Of a stretch of 64,000 nucleotides of DNA, positions 11,175 through 21,458 are shown in pieces. A program made the translations under genes and the position numbers. Location of the stretch: positions 929,501-993,500 of the forward strand of contig AP026132.1 in NCBI GenBank assembly GCA_030295235.1, given 5' to 3'. The notes beneath the pieces were generated by a model. The model was not told where the DNA came from. It saw only the letters and a list, made by a program, of their open reading frames with translations, and made no database searches. The stretch is from Fistulifera solaris. Lineage: Eukaryota; Bacillariophyta; Bacillariophyceae; Naviculales; Stauroneidaceae. Within the stretch, counting starts at the first letter, position 1. The number at the start of each line of letters is the position of its first letter.

Positions 11175-12656
11175 CTACGCCGCTGTCAAAAGAGGAACGA
11201 CTTGGCTTTCAATCATCTCCCGTCTGGGCATTGCCAATTTTGCCATACTTTGAGTGACATGCATTGCAGCTTCCTTCGGTAGATTTGTGAGCAGCGTCTT
11301 GGCTTTCGCTAAATCCATCGGATAGACAGCAACTTCCTGCAGTATTCTTTCGACTCCTTCGTCGCCTAGAAATGAATAGAAGTACGCAGCCAGCGGTGAA
11401 TGCCGCACGTCGAAGGAGCATTCACTTCGTCTACCAAAAGCCAGAATCTCATAGACGTCGGCATCGCACTTTTCGTTCGGTTCTTTCTTCGGTTCTGGGA
11501 GCCAGTTTTCCAAACGATTGCTGCTCTGCTGTTGGGACGGAAGATCTCCCATAAAGACACTGACAGGTGCATCGCCACCGGTAAGCTCTGCGATTGCCGC
11601 CAGAACGGAAAGAGACAGTAATTTGGCACCAACGTACTTTCTTCCCACTTCTAAATTACGTTTGGCATTCAAAGTTAGTCGATTTAATTCTTCATCCGAT
11701 GGAACGCCCCTGAACTGACTGAAAATCACGTTGGGCTTCAAAAAGCCGAAGAAGCCATACATTTTGAAAAGCCCAAATTGAAACTCCTTTACAGTGTACA
11801 GGAACTGATGACGAAGCGCTTCGTTCGACTCCGGAAGCAAACTCCAGGTATTGTCGAGAAACCACAATTGATCGTCCGATCCAAAATTGCCGACATCTTC
11901 GTTGGCCAAGTCTGCGGCACGCTGCACACAAAGGACGCACTGCTCCTCGGTAAGATTAAGCTTAAATTTTTGAGTTGTTGTTAGCATTCGATGGTACAAA
12001 CGATCCAGTGGTGATCCCAGCAATGGGTCTGTGGGACGGAATGGAATCGTAGATTCGATGCAACAGGCAATCGCTGCTAACTCTTCTTTGGCCAGCGCGA
12101 AAGCGAGTTCTCTCACAGCAATTACCGCCGATAGAAATTCGTTCAATCCTGTCATCGGTGTCAGCTCGTCACCTGGCTTTCTGCCAAAGATATCAATCAC
12201 TATAGCTAAAACTTCATCCTCGTCGGAGCCAGCATCGGGGCTAATCCTTAGTGTCGTTTGTCCATTCGCTTCCTTTTCTATAAGAAGAACTCCTCGCAGC
12301 TTCTCACTTTGAATTTTCGAAAGCCCTCCGTCGATATTGTAGTAGACGCAATCATGAAACAAAGCCGCCAATATTGTAATAGGATCAACAAGATGTTTGG
12401 AGACATCGAAGACATGCTGCACGGAATGATAATCGCGGCTGCTGATCGACATGCTCTCATGAATGAGGGTAGACATGGACTCAATTTTCGTCGTGACATC
12501 ACCTGATAAGGGATCAACGCCCAATTCCTTCAAACATCGCTCCATCCGCTTCACTAAGCGACTTATATAAGGGCTGGCTTCATCGTCTTTGCCATAATCA
12601 ATACACGGTCGCTTCGTTGCTGGTCCGATGGGACTGCCGCGCTTCGTCAACGACAT
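11175..12656 (-). CDS. HD-domain protein (putative metal-dependent phosphohydrolase)
   Basis: The predicted protein has about 493 residues from the ATG at 12656 (MSLTKRG). The frame stays open upstream to 12797, but that extension is basic and low in complexity, so I prefer the internal start. An HD-superfamily core is visible at about residues 75-115: YHSVQHVFDVSKHL followed by ALFHDCVYY, giving the H...HD metal ligands. HD proteins are typically phosphodiesterases or nucleotidases. The first His-to-HD spacing resembles cyclic-nucleotide phosphodiesterases, but I do not see their full signature. The C-terminal half (for example FGLFKMYGFFGFLKPNVIF) is not recognised. The substrate is unknown. 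Confidence 0.65.
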   Translation of the reverse strand: MSLTKRGSPIGPATKRPCIDYGKDDEASPYISRLVKRMERCLKELGVDPLSGDVTTKIESMSTLIHESMSISSRDYHSVQHVFDVSKHLVDPITILAALFHDCVYYNIDGGLSKIQSEKLRGVLLIEKEANGQTTLRISPDAGSDEDEVLAIVIDIFGRKPGDELTPMTGLNEFLSAVIAVRELAFALAKEELAAIACCIESTIPFRPTDPLLGSPLDRLYHRMLTTTQKFKLNLTEEQCVLCVQRAADLANEDVGNFGSDDQLWFLDNTWSLLPESNEALRHQFLYTVKEFQFGLFKMYGFFGFLKPNVIFSQFRGVPSDEELNRLTLNAKRNLEVGRKYVGAKLLSLSVLAAIAELTGGDAPVSVFMGDLPSQQQSSNRLENWLPEPKKEPNEKCDADVYEILAFGRRSECSFDVRHSPLAAYFYSFLGDEGVERILQEVAVYPMDLAKAKTLLTNLPKEAAMHVTQSMAKLAMPRREMIESQVVPLLTAA

Positions 12657-13143
12657 TCTGCTTCGAGTCGTTACGCGAGTTGAGGTATCTGTTTGGTAAA
12701 TGATGAGGATCAACAGACGTCTGCGGATTGTGGACCCAGATGAAGAGGCATAGAGGAGTCGGAATTTTCCGGCATCTTTCTTGACATCTTGTCGCAAGAT
12801 TTTTTCACGCGCAAAATGAAGGTCTAGTAAGCTGTCTACACAATATCATATACTCAATTAGATTAAGTACCGCATCCATAAATTCTCTACGCGAAACGCG
12901 AATACCCAAAAGGCCCAATCAACAATCCTTGCGGTGCACGTTCTACGCTTCCTCCGGGTCTTCCCCTGAATTTTTCGTACCTTTAGCCGGAATGAGAATG
13001 AATAAAAATACGGAGCATAGACTAGATGACTGTCAAACAGTCAAACACGGGATGCAATCAACTCATCTTAATTGTGAGTCTATTGTTCCGAGCTTATAAG
13101 GAAATCTTTATAGAGCGATGAACCCAATTTATTAGCTGATTGG
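12657..13143. other. 487-nt spacer upstream of the HD gene
   Basis: The 3' end of the fibrillin gene and the 5' flank of the HD gene meet here, both on the minus strand. The first 140 nt could be extra N-terminal coding sequence of the HD gene. The rest is AT-rich with no recognisable element. Confidence 0.4.
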
Positions 13144-14106
13144 CTAATAAGAGCCCTCCATCATTGTCGGGTCATCCTCTTCAATACCACCCGTTGAAAC
13201 AGCAGCTAGCAACGCTGAGGGCCAGCATAAAAGCATACCAAGTATGCTCAAGTTTCGGAAAATCCCGGAGCACCGCCAAACTCCCATCAAACTTGCCAAA
13301 CCAAAGCCCCCAAAGAATGACACGAGTTGTCTTTTCCCCACAGGTTTGTGCGCCACCAGACGTTTCCATTCATCCGCCACGGGATCATTAGACCGCACAA
13401 AGACAAATCGTGAGCCTTTCGAACCTTTTCCAATTCTCACACGATTGTCGCAGAACGTGGTATCCAAAAAGACACTCGAGGTCGGTCCCAAAGACAGACT
13501 CAACAAGACTTTGTTCTGGCGTGTACAAAGGACGACACGCGGCGGATCAAAATCCGCGCGCACCGTTCGCGGCGACAAGCCTCCCGGTGTATTGCGGACT
13601 GCCGACAATCGATCACGATCCAGCGAGCTGAGACGAAAGGCATCGCCTCGCAGAATGACATAAATCCTCCAGAACAGAATTCTTACAATGATCATATTCA
13701 CCGCTTGAGCGACGGAGTTTTGTACTTTTTTCGGTATTAAGTGTTGCCATTGGCTTTCGAGTACGAAGGGTCCACGATTCCATTTTCCTCCCACGGGTCG
13801 CTCGTTGGGTAAATTGGGCAATGTGAAGGAGACATTGTAATTTCCCAACAGCGGTTTGAACAAAGATTCGTCGTCCTCCGCGTCAGATCTTGGAGAATTC
13901 AATGCACTGAGTTCCTCTATTGTTTGACGAATGGAAGTTTCGTCGCTATTGTGTTGCACCAATTCCAAGAGCTGATCGACTTTGTCGGTTACAGAAGAAA
14001 ACAAAGGCTTCACGTTCCTCCTCAGCGACGGACACGGCGATATCAGACTATTCGCACGAATCAGCAGAATTAGCGCTAGAAGCAAAGAATGTACGCTTCT
14101 CGCCAT
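13144..14106 (-). CDS. Plastid lipid-associated protein (PAP/fibrillin family)
   Basis: This 320-residue protein starts with a signal-peptide-like hydrophobic segment (residues 1-20) and a basic Ser/Arg transit-like stretch, the two-part leader expected for a plastid reached through the ER. The PAP/fibrillin domain follows: a helical part (VDQLLELVQHN...IRQTIEELSALN), the characteristic LLGNYNVSFTLP with a nearby GGKWNRGPF, and a C-terminal strand RFVFVRSND. Fibrillins bind lipids and help organise thylakoid membranes, plastoglobules or quinone synthesis. A hydrophobic segment near residues 280-300 (LGMLLCWPSALLAAVS) suggests membrane attachment, which is unusual for the family. It is divergent with the gene at 14468. 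Confidence 0.8.
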   Translation of the reverse strand: MARSVHSLLLALILLIRANSLISPCPSLRRNVKPLFSSVTDKVDQLLELVQHNSDETSIRQTIEELSALNSPRSDAEDDESLFKPLLGNYNVSFTLPNLPNERPVGGKWNRGPFVLESQWQHLIPKKVQNSVAQAVNMIIVRILFWRIYVILRGDAFRLSSLDRDRLSAVRNTPGGLSPRTVRADFDPPRVVLCTRQNKVLLSLSLGPTSSVFLDTTFCDNRVRIGKGSKGSRFVFVRSNDPVADEWKRLVAHKPVGKRQLVSFFGGFGLASLMGVWRCSGIFRNLSILGMLLCWPSALLAAVSTGGIEEDDPTMMEGSY

Positions 14107-14467
14107 TTTCTTTTCGAGGAACAGGTAATTAACTCTACCAATAAGTTGTGTTTCAATAAAATAAAATGATCAACGCCTTGATTTTTGGGCGTTTTGTCAT
14201 TGTTTATCGAAAGCGCGGCACCCACAAATATACGGAGCGACATTTACACGATCTGCGAATAATGTAATCTTTCGGTTGGTGATGCAGTATTACGTTTAAA
14301 GTAGTCTTGTGCTTTTGTTTTTCCCTTAACCTTATCCGCAAACGACGCTCGCGATGCTCGATCGCGAGAAAGATAAGGTTGTCTTTGTTGCAAAGTAAGT
14401 TTCAAAACGAAAGCCACAGTTGATTAAAGCACTAACCATTTTCCTGAAGTCGTTCAACTGATGAATA
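14107..14467. promoter_or_regulatory. Bidirectional promoter region with nested inverted repeats
   Basis: This 361-nt region separates two divergent genes and must hold both promoters. At 14328-14380 lies a two-level perfect palindrome: outer arms AACCTTATC (14328-14336) and GATAAGGTT (14372-14380), inner arms CTCGCGA (14348-14354) and TCGCGAG (14362-14368). It could be a paired binding site or a transcribed hairpin. Confidence 0.5.
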
Positions 14468-15615
14468 ATGAAGCAAATCAAGTTGATGGTGACGCCTCAA
14501 CCAGGGGCAAAACCCGAATACATTGACGACATTCGGTTAGTCGATGATAGCCCTGCTCTTCTCGCGATATGGCAAAACAATTTACCATCGGATCAAATCA
14601 CACTCGAAGCGTACTCTAAAGATTCTTGGGCATGGAAACCGGGGAGTGACTGGATAACTCTGACGGTTGAATCCGGCACCGGTCGTAATAAACTTCCAGG
14701 ATTTTGTGACTATTTGAAGCAACGACAAAAGTCGGCCTTTGCTCGGTTTCCTCCGACGGGCATTTTCGTGATTTCCTACATTCAACCGAAAAGTACACCC
14801 GATGCCTTTCGGATGCAATGCCGGGTCGCCATAGACCTGTCGAGAATACCCAATTGTAATTTGAAGCCGCTTACTGTACTTAAAGCAGCCATCAAGCCGC
14901 CATCGACGAGTGTGGGTCCACCTCGCAAAGGAGGAGGCTTATTAGCGAAACTAGTGGGAGCTCAGGAGAGAACCAATCATCATGTTGCCATGGCTTCGAC
15001 CAAAAGAAAGCTGATGCTGCCCCGGTCAACGCTGCTGTTGAAGGAGCATCGACAAAACCAAGTAGTGTTACGAAACGAACTGCGGCCGAAGTATTTTCCG
15101 CATTCCGACAAACGATGCAAGACAAGATGCTTGATTTTGATTTGGATGAAAGTGAAGAAGTGTTGCGTGTTCAAGTCTCACTGGCCGAACATGTCGCCGG
15201 CCTGTCGGACGAAGACAAAGGACGTGTGACGATGGAAGTTTTGAAATACATGGTGTACGAAGCTGCAGAAGAAGTGAATGAAGAATGGATTGCACATAAA
15301 GAGCCATCGGAATTTATGGATGAGGTGACTATCGCGATATACAAGGAAGGTGCCGCGCCCGATGATGTTTTAGAGGAAGTGAATAAAGGTGAACTTCCCG
15401 ATGAAGTACGAGGCCAGCAACGCGCCATTCAAGAAGAGCGCAATCGACAGGTGAACAAAGCCGAAAATCGAACTTCTCAACTCGTGGAAGCCGATGCTCA
15501 CCGTCAGTTAGACGATGGAGATGAGGAGGATCTCGCCGTTTTGAACACAGCCAAACGAGATCGACGGACAATCGAAGACTACGAAAGGGAGAAGAAGCGA
15601 TCACGAGGTTCGTGA
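14468..15615 (+). CDS. Unrecognised conserved-looking protein (weak SPOC resemblance)
   Basis: The ATG at 14468 opens a frame whose first 160 residues look like a folded domain. A stretch GFCDYLKQRQKSAFARFPP leading into GIFVISYIQP loosely resembles the SPOC domain core, but I would not assign it. Around A4 at 15002-15005 the frame shifts by one base; with one more A the product reads on through ASTKKKADAAPVN into a charged helical region and ends at 15615, about 380 residues in all. The C-terminal 60 residues are Glu/Arg/Gln-rich and probably coiled-coil. The function is unknown. It converges with the next gene, leaving only about 60 nt between stops. Confidence 0.6.
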
Positions 15616-15674
15616 TAACTATAGTTTACTTCTCACAATAACATCAGAACTAAAAGTGCTATCTGCTAATATTT

Positions 15675-16460
15675 TCAACTACCTTTCGTGATTTCATTCC
15701 GCAATACTTCGGCTTGTTCGGGATCTCCGACGGCAATTGCATACTCTTGGCAACAGTCAATAAAGATGTCTAGTTTCCCCACAGCTCCCTGTCCCAGCTG
15801 AAACACAACGTTGTCCAAGCACTCTTGCATGGCTGATAAATTTTCAGAAATCCCGTTTGAATCGTTATGTGACCCGTCGTTGTGTTGTAAACCCAGCTTA
15901 CAAGCCAATGCGGCCCACGTAGGACTCTGGAATAGCCAAACTGGTGGGGATAAAGGTGAAGACACGAAAGTCTCCTCCTGTTCTGGCACTCGGCATGGGA
16001 AAACGCCTCTCAATAAGCTGTCGCGTCCCTCTTGAACATTGCGATACATCCCTACCTGCAATGACTCAGTGTGTTCGACACACCAGCTTTCCAGCAACAG
16101 CCACGCCAGCGCAGGAATAGCTTCCTGGATGCTTTTGGCAATGATCGACAGAGGACCCAATTGATTTTTTCCCGGAACCATCAAATGAACATGGTAACTC
16201 GAACGAAGTGTCTTTTGACACTTTTCCATTGCTTCACGACCACCGAAATAACGATGCTGTCGTCCCAAAGGTTCAGTAAATTGATAATCCTGGACTAAAA
16301 GTTCGATCAAGCACGTGCATTCTTTCAAAGGCGGCGGCGCGGCATCCGGGTGTCGCCGTTTTGGAGGAGGACGATACGGTCGGCCGCCATGACTGCGTCT
16401 TCCCACTCCAGCGCGTGCGGAAGAGCCATAACTGTACATGTTAGAGTTGCTTTTTTCCAA
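15675..16460 (-). CDS. Unrecognised 261-residue protein with basic Gly/Arg/Pro-rich N-terminus
   Basis: Residues 1-45 are rich in Gly, Ser, Arg and Pro with an RPYRPPPKRRHP stretch typical of nucleic-acid-associated tails. The body begins at ECTCLIELLVQDYQF and includes VHLMVPGKNQLGPLS, which is reminiscent of a small alpha/beta RNA-binding fold but not assignable. The C-terminal third is helical and acidic. The ATG at 16460 is the first in frame; a second ATG eight codons in (MYSYGSS) is possible. Function unknown; an RNA-related role is only an inference from composition. Confidence 0.5.
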   Translation of the reverse strand: MEKSNSNMYSYGSSARAGVGRRSHGGRPYRPPPKRRHPDAAPPPLKECTCLIELLVQDYQFTEPLGRQHRYFGGREAMEKCQKTLRSSYHVHLMVPGKNQLGPLSIIAKSIQEAIPALAWLLLESWCVEHTESLQVGMYRNVQEGRDSLLRGVFPCRVPEQEETFVSSPLSPPVWLFQSPTWAALACKLGLQHNDGSHNDSNGISENLSAMQECLDNVVFQLGQGAVGKLDIFIDCCQEYAIAVGDPEQAEVLRNEITKGS

Positions 16461-16594
16461 TTGAATTTATGAAATGAATCTAGTTGCATCGACGAGAAAA
16501 CAAGTGCCAAACCCAGCGTCAAAAATCTAAAGGCGTCGAGTGTCATCGCACGTCCCCAGAAAATCTGGAGGATTTTTGCTACACATCTACACAT

Positions 16595-16693
16595 GACTGA
16601 AATGCAATCGTGGTCTCCTGAAACCATCACTTTGGGTCTATAGTAAAAACGGAAGACAACGCTTCGCAAGACTTTTCCACGTAAAATACAATG
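16595..16693 (+). repeat. E1 dispersed element, full-length copy
   Basis: It begins with the palindrome GACTGAAATGCAATC (16595-16609), runs through CTTTGGGTCTATAGTAAAA (about 16630-16648), and continues to ACTTTTCCACG and AATACAATGA. The copy at 51816-51915 matches it over the whole length (about 100 nt), with the same order of blocks. It points toward the gene at 17676. Confidence 0.7.
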
Positions 16694-16789
16694 ACGGTTG
16701 ACAACCGCTTCCGCTTGCGGGAAGGGCAACAGCGAAAAAATGCTCCCCGCAGGGGCTAGCCTACCACAGGTGGCATGCTACAATAATAG

Positions 16790-17335
16790 ATCTTAAGCTA
16801 GTCATGATCTCACCTTAATATTTCGCGTAATTGCGACCTTTATGTTTTTACTATGATCCAAACAGTTGGTTGTACCAATTCACGACTGGATTGCTGTCAT
16901 GAGACTGCATCGATCCTATTGTACATGCAGCCTACAGCGCGAAGTGTGTGTTTTTTTCGCGTTTGATTATAGTCTCATTACTATAATGGATCCAAAGCTA
17001 ATCATGCTCTCACTTTAGAATTTCGCGCAATTGCGATTTCAGCCGGCAATGTCTTCGGGTCCTGATCTTCATGTTTTTACTATTATCCAAACAGTTGGTT
17101 CTACCAATCCACGACTGGATTGCTGTCCTGAGAAAAAAATCTTTTGTACATGCAGCCTGCAGCGCGAATCCTGTGTCTTTTTCGCGTTTGATTATAGTCT
17201 CATTACTTTAACAGATTCAAAGCTAATCATGCTCTCTCACCTTAGAATTTCGCGCACTTGCGATTTCAGCCGGCAATATCTTCGGGTCCTGACCTTCATG
17301 TTTTTACTATGATCCAATAAGTAGGTTACCATTTC
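16790..17335 (+). repeat. Degenerate tandem repeat, unit about 200-230 bp, 2.5 copies
   Basis: Three successive segments share the same blocks: AGCTAATCATGCTCTCAC, then ATTTCGCGCAATTGCGA, then CAAACAGTTGGTT, GACTGGATTGCTGTC, TACATGCAGCC, and finally TTTTTCGCGTTTGATTATAG. Copies start near 16790, 16988 and 17215; the first lacks an internal block present in the later ones and the third is truncated. Each full copy carries an E1-like palindrome (16884-16898 and 17113-17127). Confidence 0.75.
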
Positions 17336-17675
17336 ATGATGATGATTCTTCATCATTGATGACTTTTAGTTTTTAGTCGTTACTACCAGGTATCCAAAAA
17401 CTTTAGAAGCAACGGCACCACTAGCGCTGAATAATTCCACAATGGTTATAACTACAACATAATAATCTCATTTCTTAGTGTTTTAAAGTTGTCAAAAGGC
17501 TCGATCTTCGAAAAGTAGCAGACTTGTACCGAAAAAAGCCCACAGTATCTCTCACTATCGGATCGGTATTCGACTTGTTGCCCTCATTATATTTTTGAAA
17601 ACAGACGGAAATTCTAGAATGTTTCTAAGTAGCAAAAAATGGTCTGCCACTGTCCTTGTTCGAACTTGATAAAGA

Positions 17676-19011
17676 ATGAGCTATGAAGAAGTGGAGGATG
17701 TCGAAAAGGCGCTCCAGTGGACGCCGGACGATACGGTCATGGATGTTGCACGACGGCGTTACCCCGTCGTTGACTCGGATATCGAAGCATTGTTTCTCGG
17801 ACGACTCGATGATACTATTGATCACTTTCGCTTGGAAATCAGGCTTCCTCGAGTACACGTTGGCAAGCTGGCTCAAAGCAGTGATACTCGGACCCGTTGG
17901 GCGGATGTTGTGAATTCGATAAAGCTGCCGACTTGTGCACTGGTCGTCACAGTGTCGACCGCAATTCTTTCCATTTTGAGTCATCATCCGCTCGGGAAGG
18001 TCCTTCTACCGTACTTTTCATGTATTGTGACATTTCTGTCGTCTATTCCTTCTATTCGAAAACGATTGCTGACAAAATCGTCCTGGTTGCTAGCACAATT
18101 CGACTCGGTGCAAACTCAGGTCGAAACCGCCATGGATGAAATCGCTTCCCGAGGATTCCAAATTTTGCACACGACCGAATCAACCATGAATCAAGCTCTG
18201 GCTCCCATCAACGTCAAACTGGCAGCCATCACACGTGTCGAATCCATGTTGAAAACAATCAAACCGGATATCGATATTCCAGGTAAAGCTTGCGAGTTTG
18301 CCACGAAGTAATTTGTACGACTCCGACTCATCCAATTTCTCTCGTGTAGATCCATCCGACGTCAAACGATCATTTGAAGGATTGAAAGAAAAGTTGCAAA
18401 ACGGCTTCTCTAATGCGCGGGAGTTAATCCATGTTCGTCGGAGTTTGCCATCTCCCTTCCAGTCTCCGGAAAACTTTGAATGGTACATTGTGATTCCGTA
18501 TTTAGTGGCAATGCTGGCGGTCCAACTTGTCTTAGCTTACATGTCTCAGAAAAAAGCAGACCCTCTTGAAGAAACCAACATGAACCCAGCCGAGGTAGAC
18601 AAGGAATGGTATTTACTGTGGACTGCTGTTCAAACCTATATCACGGCCGTCGGCCAAATTCTTCTGGCCTTTTTGTTGACACAGTTGCATAGTTTGGTTT
18701 TCTTTTTGAATCAAGAGATTGGCGTATTTGAAGGCAACATTAATCAAGAGCTCCGAAGAACGGTGGGTGGTGTGTTCGAGGACATCTTTCGCCGCGGCTT
18801 CCAACTAGTCAAGGCGAAATTTCTAGATCTGTTGGAGAAAGTGAATCAGCTAGAAGCGCCCATCGAAAAACTGAAAGCAAAGTTTCCGGATGTGCTGGAG
18901 AACCCCGAGTTTTCCGAACTTGCTAGCTTGGTCAAGGATAATTTGGCGGGGAAAGTGCAAAAGAAACGAGAAAACATTCTTACTCATTTGAGCAAAATTT
19001 TTGGTGATTAA
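17676..19011 (+). CDS. Multi-span membrane protein, function unknown
   Basis: Two exons, 17676-18282 and 18350-19011, flank a 67-nt intron (GTAAAG...GTGTAG); joining restores the frame as DIP-DPSDVK and gives 422 residues. Hydrophobic segments lie at about residues 89-130 (probably two spans), 205-225 (WYIVIPYLVAMLAVQLVLAY) and 245-270 (LWTAVQTYITAVGQILLAFL). Between and after them are long amphipathic helices with a coiled-coil look, for example MDEIASRGFQILHTTE and the C-terminal LDLLEKVNQLEAPIEKLKAK. No known domain is recognised. The composition suggests an organelle or endomembrane scaffold, but that is inference only. Confidence 0.7.
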
Positions 19012-19697
19012 TAGATCTATAGAACGTACAATACAAAGAATAAAGCTATTGCTTGTACTTAGAGACCTTCGGTTACGACTGATGGATGCTGGAGGAATAA
19101 AAGCAACGAAACAAGGCCTCTACTAGCCTTCCTAACCTTAGCTAACTTGGATTTCGGTCACTGCACTTGCAAACGAAGAAGCGGATCACGGATCGACACT
19201 CATCAAAAATTCCAAAGATCTTTGTTGCAAACCACGGCATTTCACGAGAATACACATTTCACTTTTTTTTGATACAGTAACACAATAAGACATAAGTATA
19301 TACAGAAAAGGATACTGTAGACGTTCAGTGCGACATTTACACTTCAACCAAACCAGACAAAAGAACATGGCGAGCCGAATTCTGCGGTGCACTTGCATGA
19401 AACGGGAAAAGTTCCGGAAAAATAGTTGCCGCCGAGGAGAGATGCGAATACGATTCCTGTCCGCGTTTCTACGCGGTACTCAGTACATTTCTACGTAGCG
19501 GGTACGGTGAAACGTGGTCGGTTTCCACTCTCCCCTCCAAGAAAAAAAACCGTCTCGGACTTGCAAAAATTTCGACAGGTTTTCATCATCACGAAACGTC
19601 GAAAGATCGGTGGCACAATTTATTTTTGCAAAGAGAAACTCTCATTAGTCGGATAGTATTGTTTGTAACCGGGTTTTCTTTATCTGCCTAATCTGCT
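19012..19697. other. 686-nt intergenic region
   Basis: It lies between two plus-strand genes. Short open frames on both strands show no domain. No E1 element, repeat or RNA gene was recognised. Confidence 0.5.
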
Positions 19698-20689
19698 ATG
19701 CTTCGAAATGTCATCCTCAAGGCTCCTCTTAATTTGGTGGGCCTGCAATCTTCACTACTCCTCCATTCGGGTGCATCGGTGAATGTGGCCTCGGCCTTGC
19801 AACGAGCATGCTACTCGACATCTCCCAACGGTAACGCAACTCCACGTTCGTCATGGGTAGGCAAAGGAGATCGCAAACGCGGTGTATGCAATTCTCGGCC
19901 GGCACGGCGGCATGTTGTGAATGGCCGACACATTCCCCTTCATGTCAATGATTTGCACAAGTCGAACGAAGGCGGTCGCTCGTACGAGAAGAAGAAGAAG
20001 TACGATTCGGATTTGATCGTCGTACTAGATATGGACGAATGTCTCATTCATGCGCAGTTTTTATCATCCCTGCTCACGCTCGAGTATATGCACACCAACT
20101 ACAACAACAACGTCGACAGCAATCGCGGACAAATTCTACAGTGTCTTGTCCGGGTGCCGTGGATTCATTCCGCGTCACACTTCCGGATGGTGATTTAGTG
20201 CATGTCAACGTGCGACCGGGTCTCTTTGAATTTCTCGAGGCCGTCACGGATCGCTACGAAACGCACATTTTTACCGCCGCACTTCCCATTTACGCCGATC
20301 GCGTCATCGATCGGCTCGATCCGGATGGTACACGTATCACCGGTCGGTGGTTCCGCGACTCATGCACCTACGATCCCCTGGCGGGACGTGGCGGCGGAGG
20401 CGGGGCCTACGTTAAGAATTTGGAAAAGTTACCCTTTGATGACTTGTCGAGAGTCGTTTTGGTGGACAACAACCCGCTATCTTTTCTTTCCCATCCCGAA
20501 AATGGTATTTTGGTGAACAGTTTTTATACCGACCCGAAGGACGACGCTCTTCCGCAAGTTCTTGATCTCTTGAATGAGATTGACGAATATCCGGATGTCC
20601 GACCAATTTTAGCACCGCGCTTCGGACTCGAGGAGAGCTTACAACAATATTTGTCATCGGAAAAGAGTCGAGCATTTAAGTGTGCTTGA
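19698..20689 (+). CDS. FCP1/SCP-like HAD phosphatase with mitochondrial-type leader
   Basis: The N-terminus (MLRNVILKAPLNLVG...RACYST) is basic, Ser-rich and acid-free, like a mitochondrial presequence. The FCP1 homology domain starts with VVLDMDECLIH, the HAD motif I with both nucleophile Asp residues; Cys sits where Thr is usual. It continues with VNVRPGLFEFLEAVTDRYE, THIFTAALPIYADRVIDRLD, and motif VVLVDNNPLSFLSHPENG, as in SCP/Dullard/TIM50 proteins. The frame moves by one base between about 20056 and 20080 without a usable intron, most simply a missing base; the downstream frame (ARVYAHQLQQ...) then fits to the stop, about 330 residues in all. Role: predicted protein phosphatase, or a TIM50-like import factor if mitochondrial. 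Confidence 0.8.
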
Positions 20690-21458
20690 GGTGCTGTGAC
20701 AGTATTGATGTTGTATCCTTTTATTACCGATCCTTGCTTTCTAATCACTCGCTCTTCAAACTTCAAACCGCTTACATAATTCAAGTTTTTCATCAAACTA
20801 TTGCGATTGTAGATAATATCCATGCCGTGCATCGAACGCAGTGCCATGCGGCCAACAGCCAGCATCCATTCGTTGCCATTGGGTTTTACTGCGAATGATG
20901 AAAAACCTAGATCTGGTTTTTACGAAGATTATTTTTGTGGAATCTCGTTGTAACAAATCACTATAGGCCAAAGTGTGTCTGTTTTCACCACGACTGCATT
21001 TCAGTCATGAATCATAATTTTCCAAGCTCGACATTTATTCAACCTCCTCTCGTCTTGCAAGACTGATAACATGTACAGGTCTTTAACATGATGCAATTAT
21101 TATCAGCAGTTGCGATTCACGTCTTGCTCACAGCAAGAGGGAATGTGAGAACATTGTTGACGTTTTCGGGACTGGCTCTATTTGGTTCACGCGAAAAGTC
21201 GCACTGTGTGCCGTCAAGACTACATTCCACTCCACAGTAACTGGTTGTCGAGTTCGTACCACTGACAGACGATGACGTCTTGCGTCTTTCCGTCTTTATT
21301 CCTTCCATCATTCGTTTTTTTGTTTGCGCGTTTTTTTTTCTCGAAACCTCTTGGTCGCGAGATGGGGCTGGAACGAAGAACGTGCCATTTCATTCGTTGG
21401 GCGTAAGGTTCAAAGGTGAGGAGAAGAATCGAAAGACACCCACCACACACATAACAAA
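20690..21458. other. 769-nt intergenic region upstream of GTP cyclohydrolase
   Basis: It carries one E1 element in minus orientation at about 20960-21006. From 21110 to 21458 it is promoter and leader of the next gene. No coding feature is seen. Confidence 0.5.
20960..21006 (-). repeat. E1 dispersed element, minus orientation
   Basis: The perfect palindrome GACTGCATTTCAGTC occupies 20992-21006, and the reversed box CTATAGGCCAAAGTGTG starts at about 20961. Read on the minus strand this is the standard order, palindrome then CACTTTGGCCTATAG. Unlike most copies it does not point at a downstream start codon. Confidence 0.65.

Larger units (their letters stand above)
16461..17675. other. 1.2-kb repeat-bearing spacer
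   Basis: This spacer lies between two divergent genes. It holds a complete E1 element (16595-16693) and a degenerate tandem repeat (about 16790-17335), both listed separately. From about 17340 to 17675 the sequence is AT-rich promoter flank without recognised structure. No gene is seen. Confidence 0.6.
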
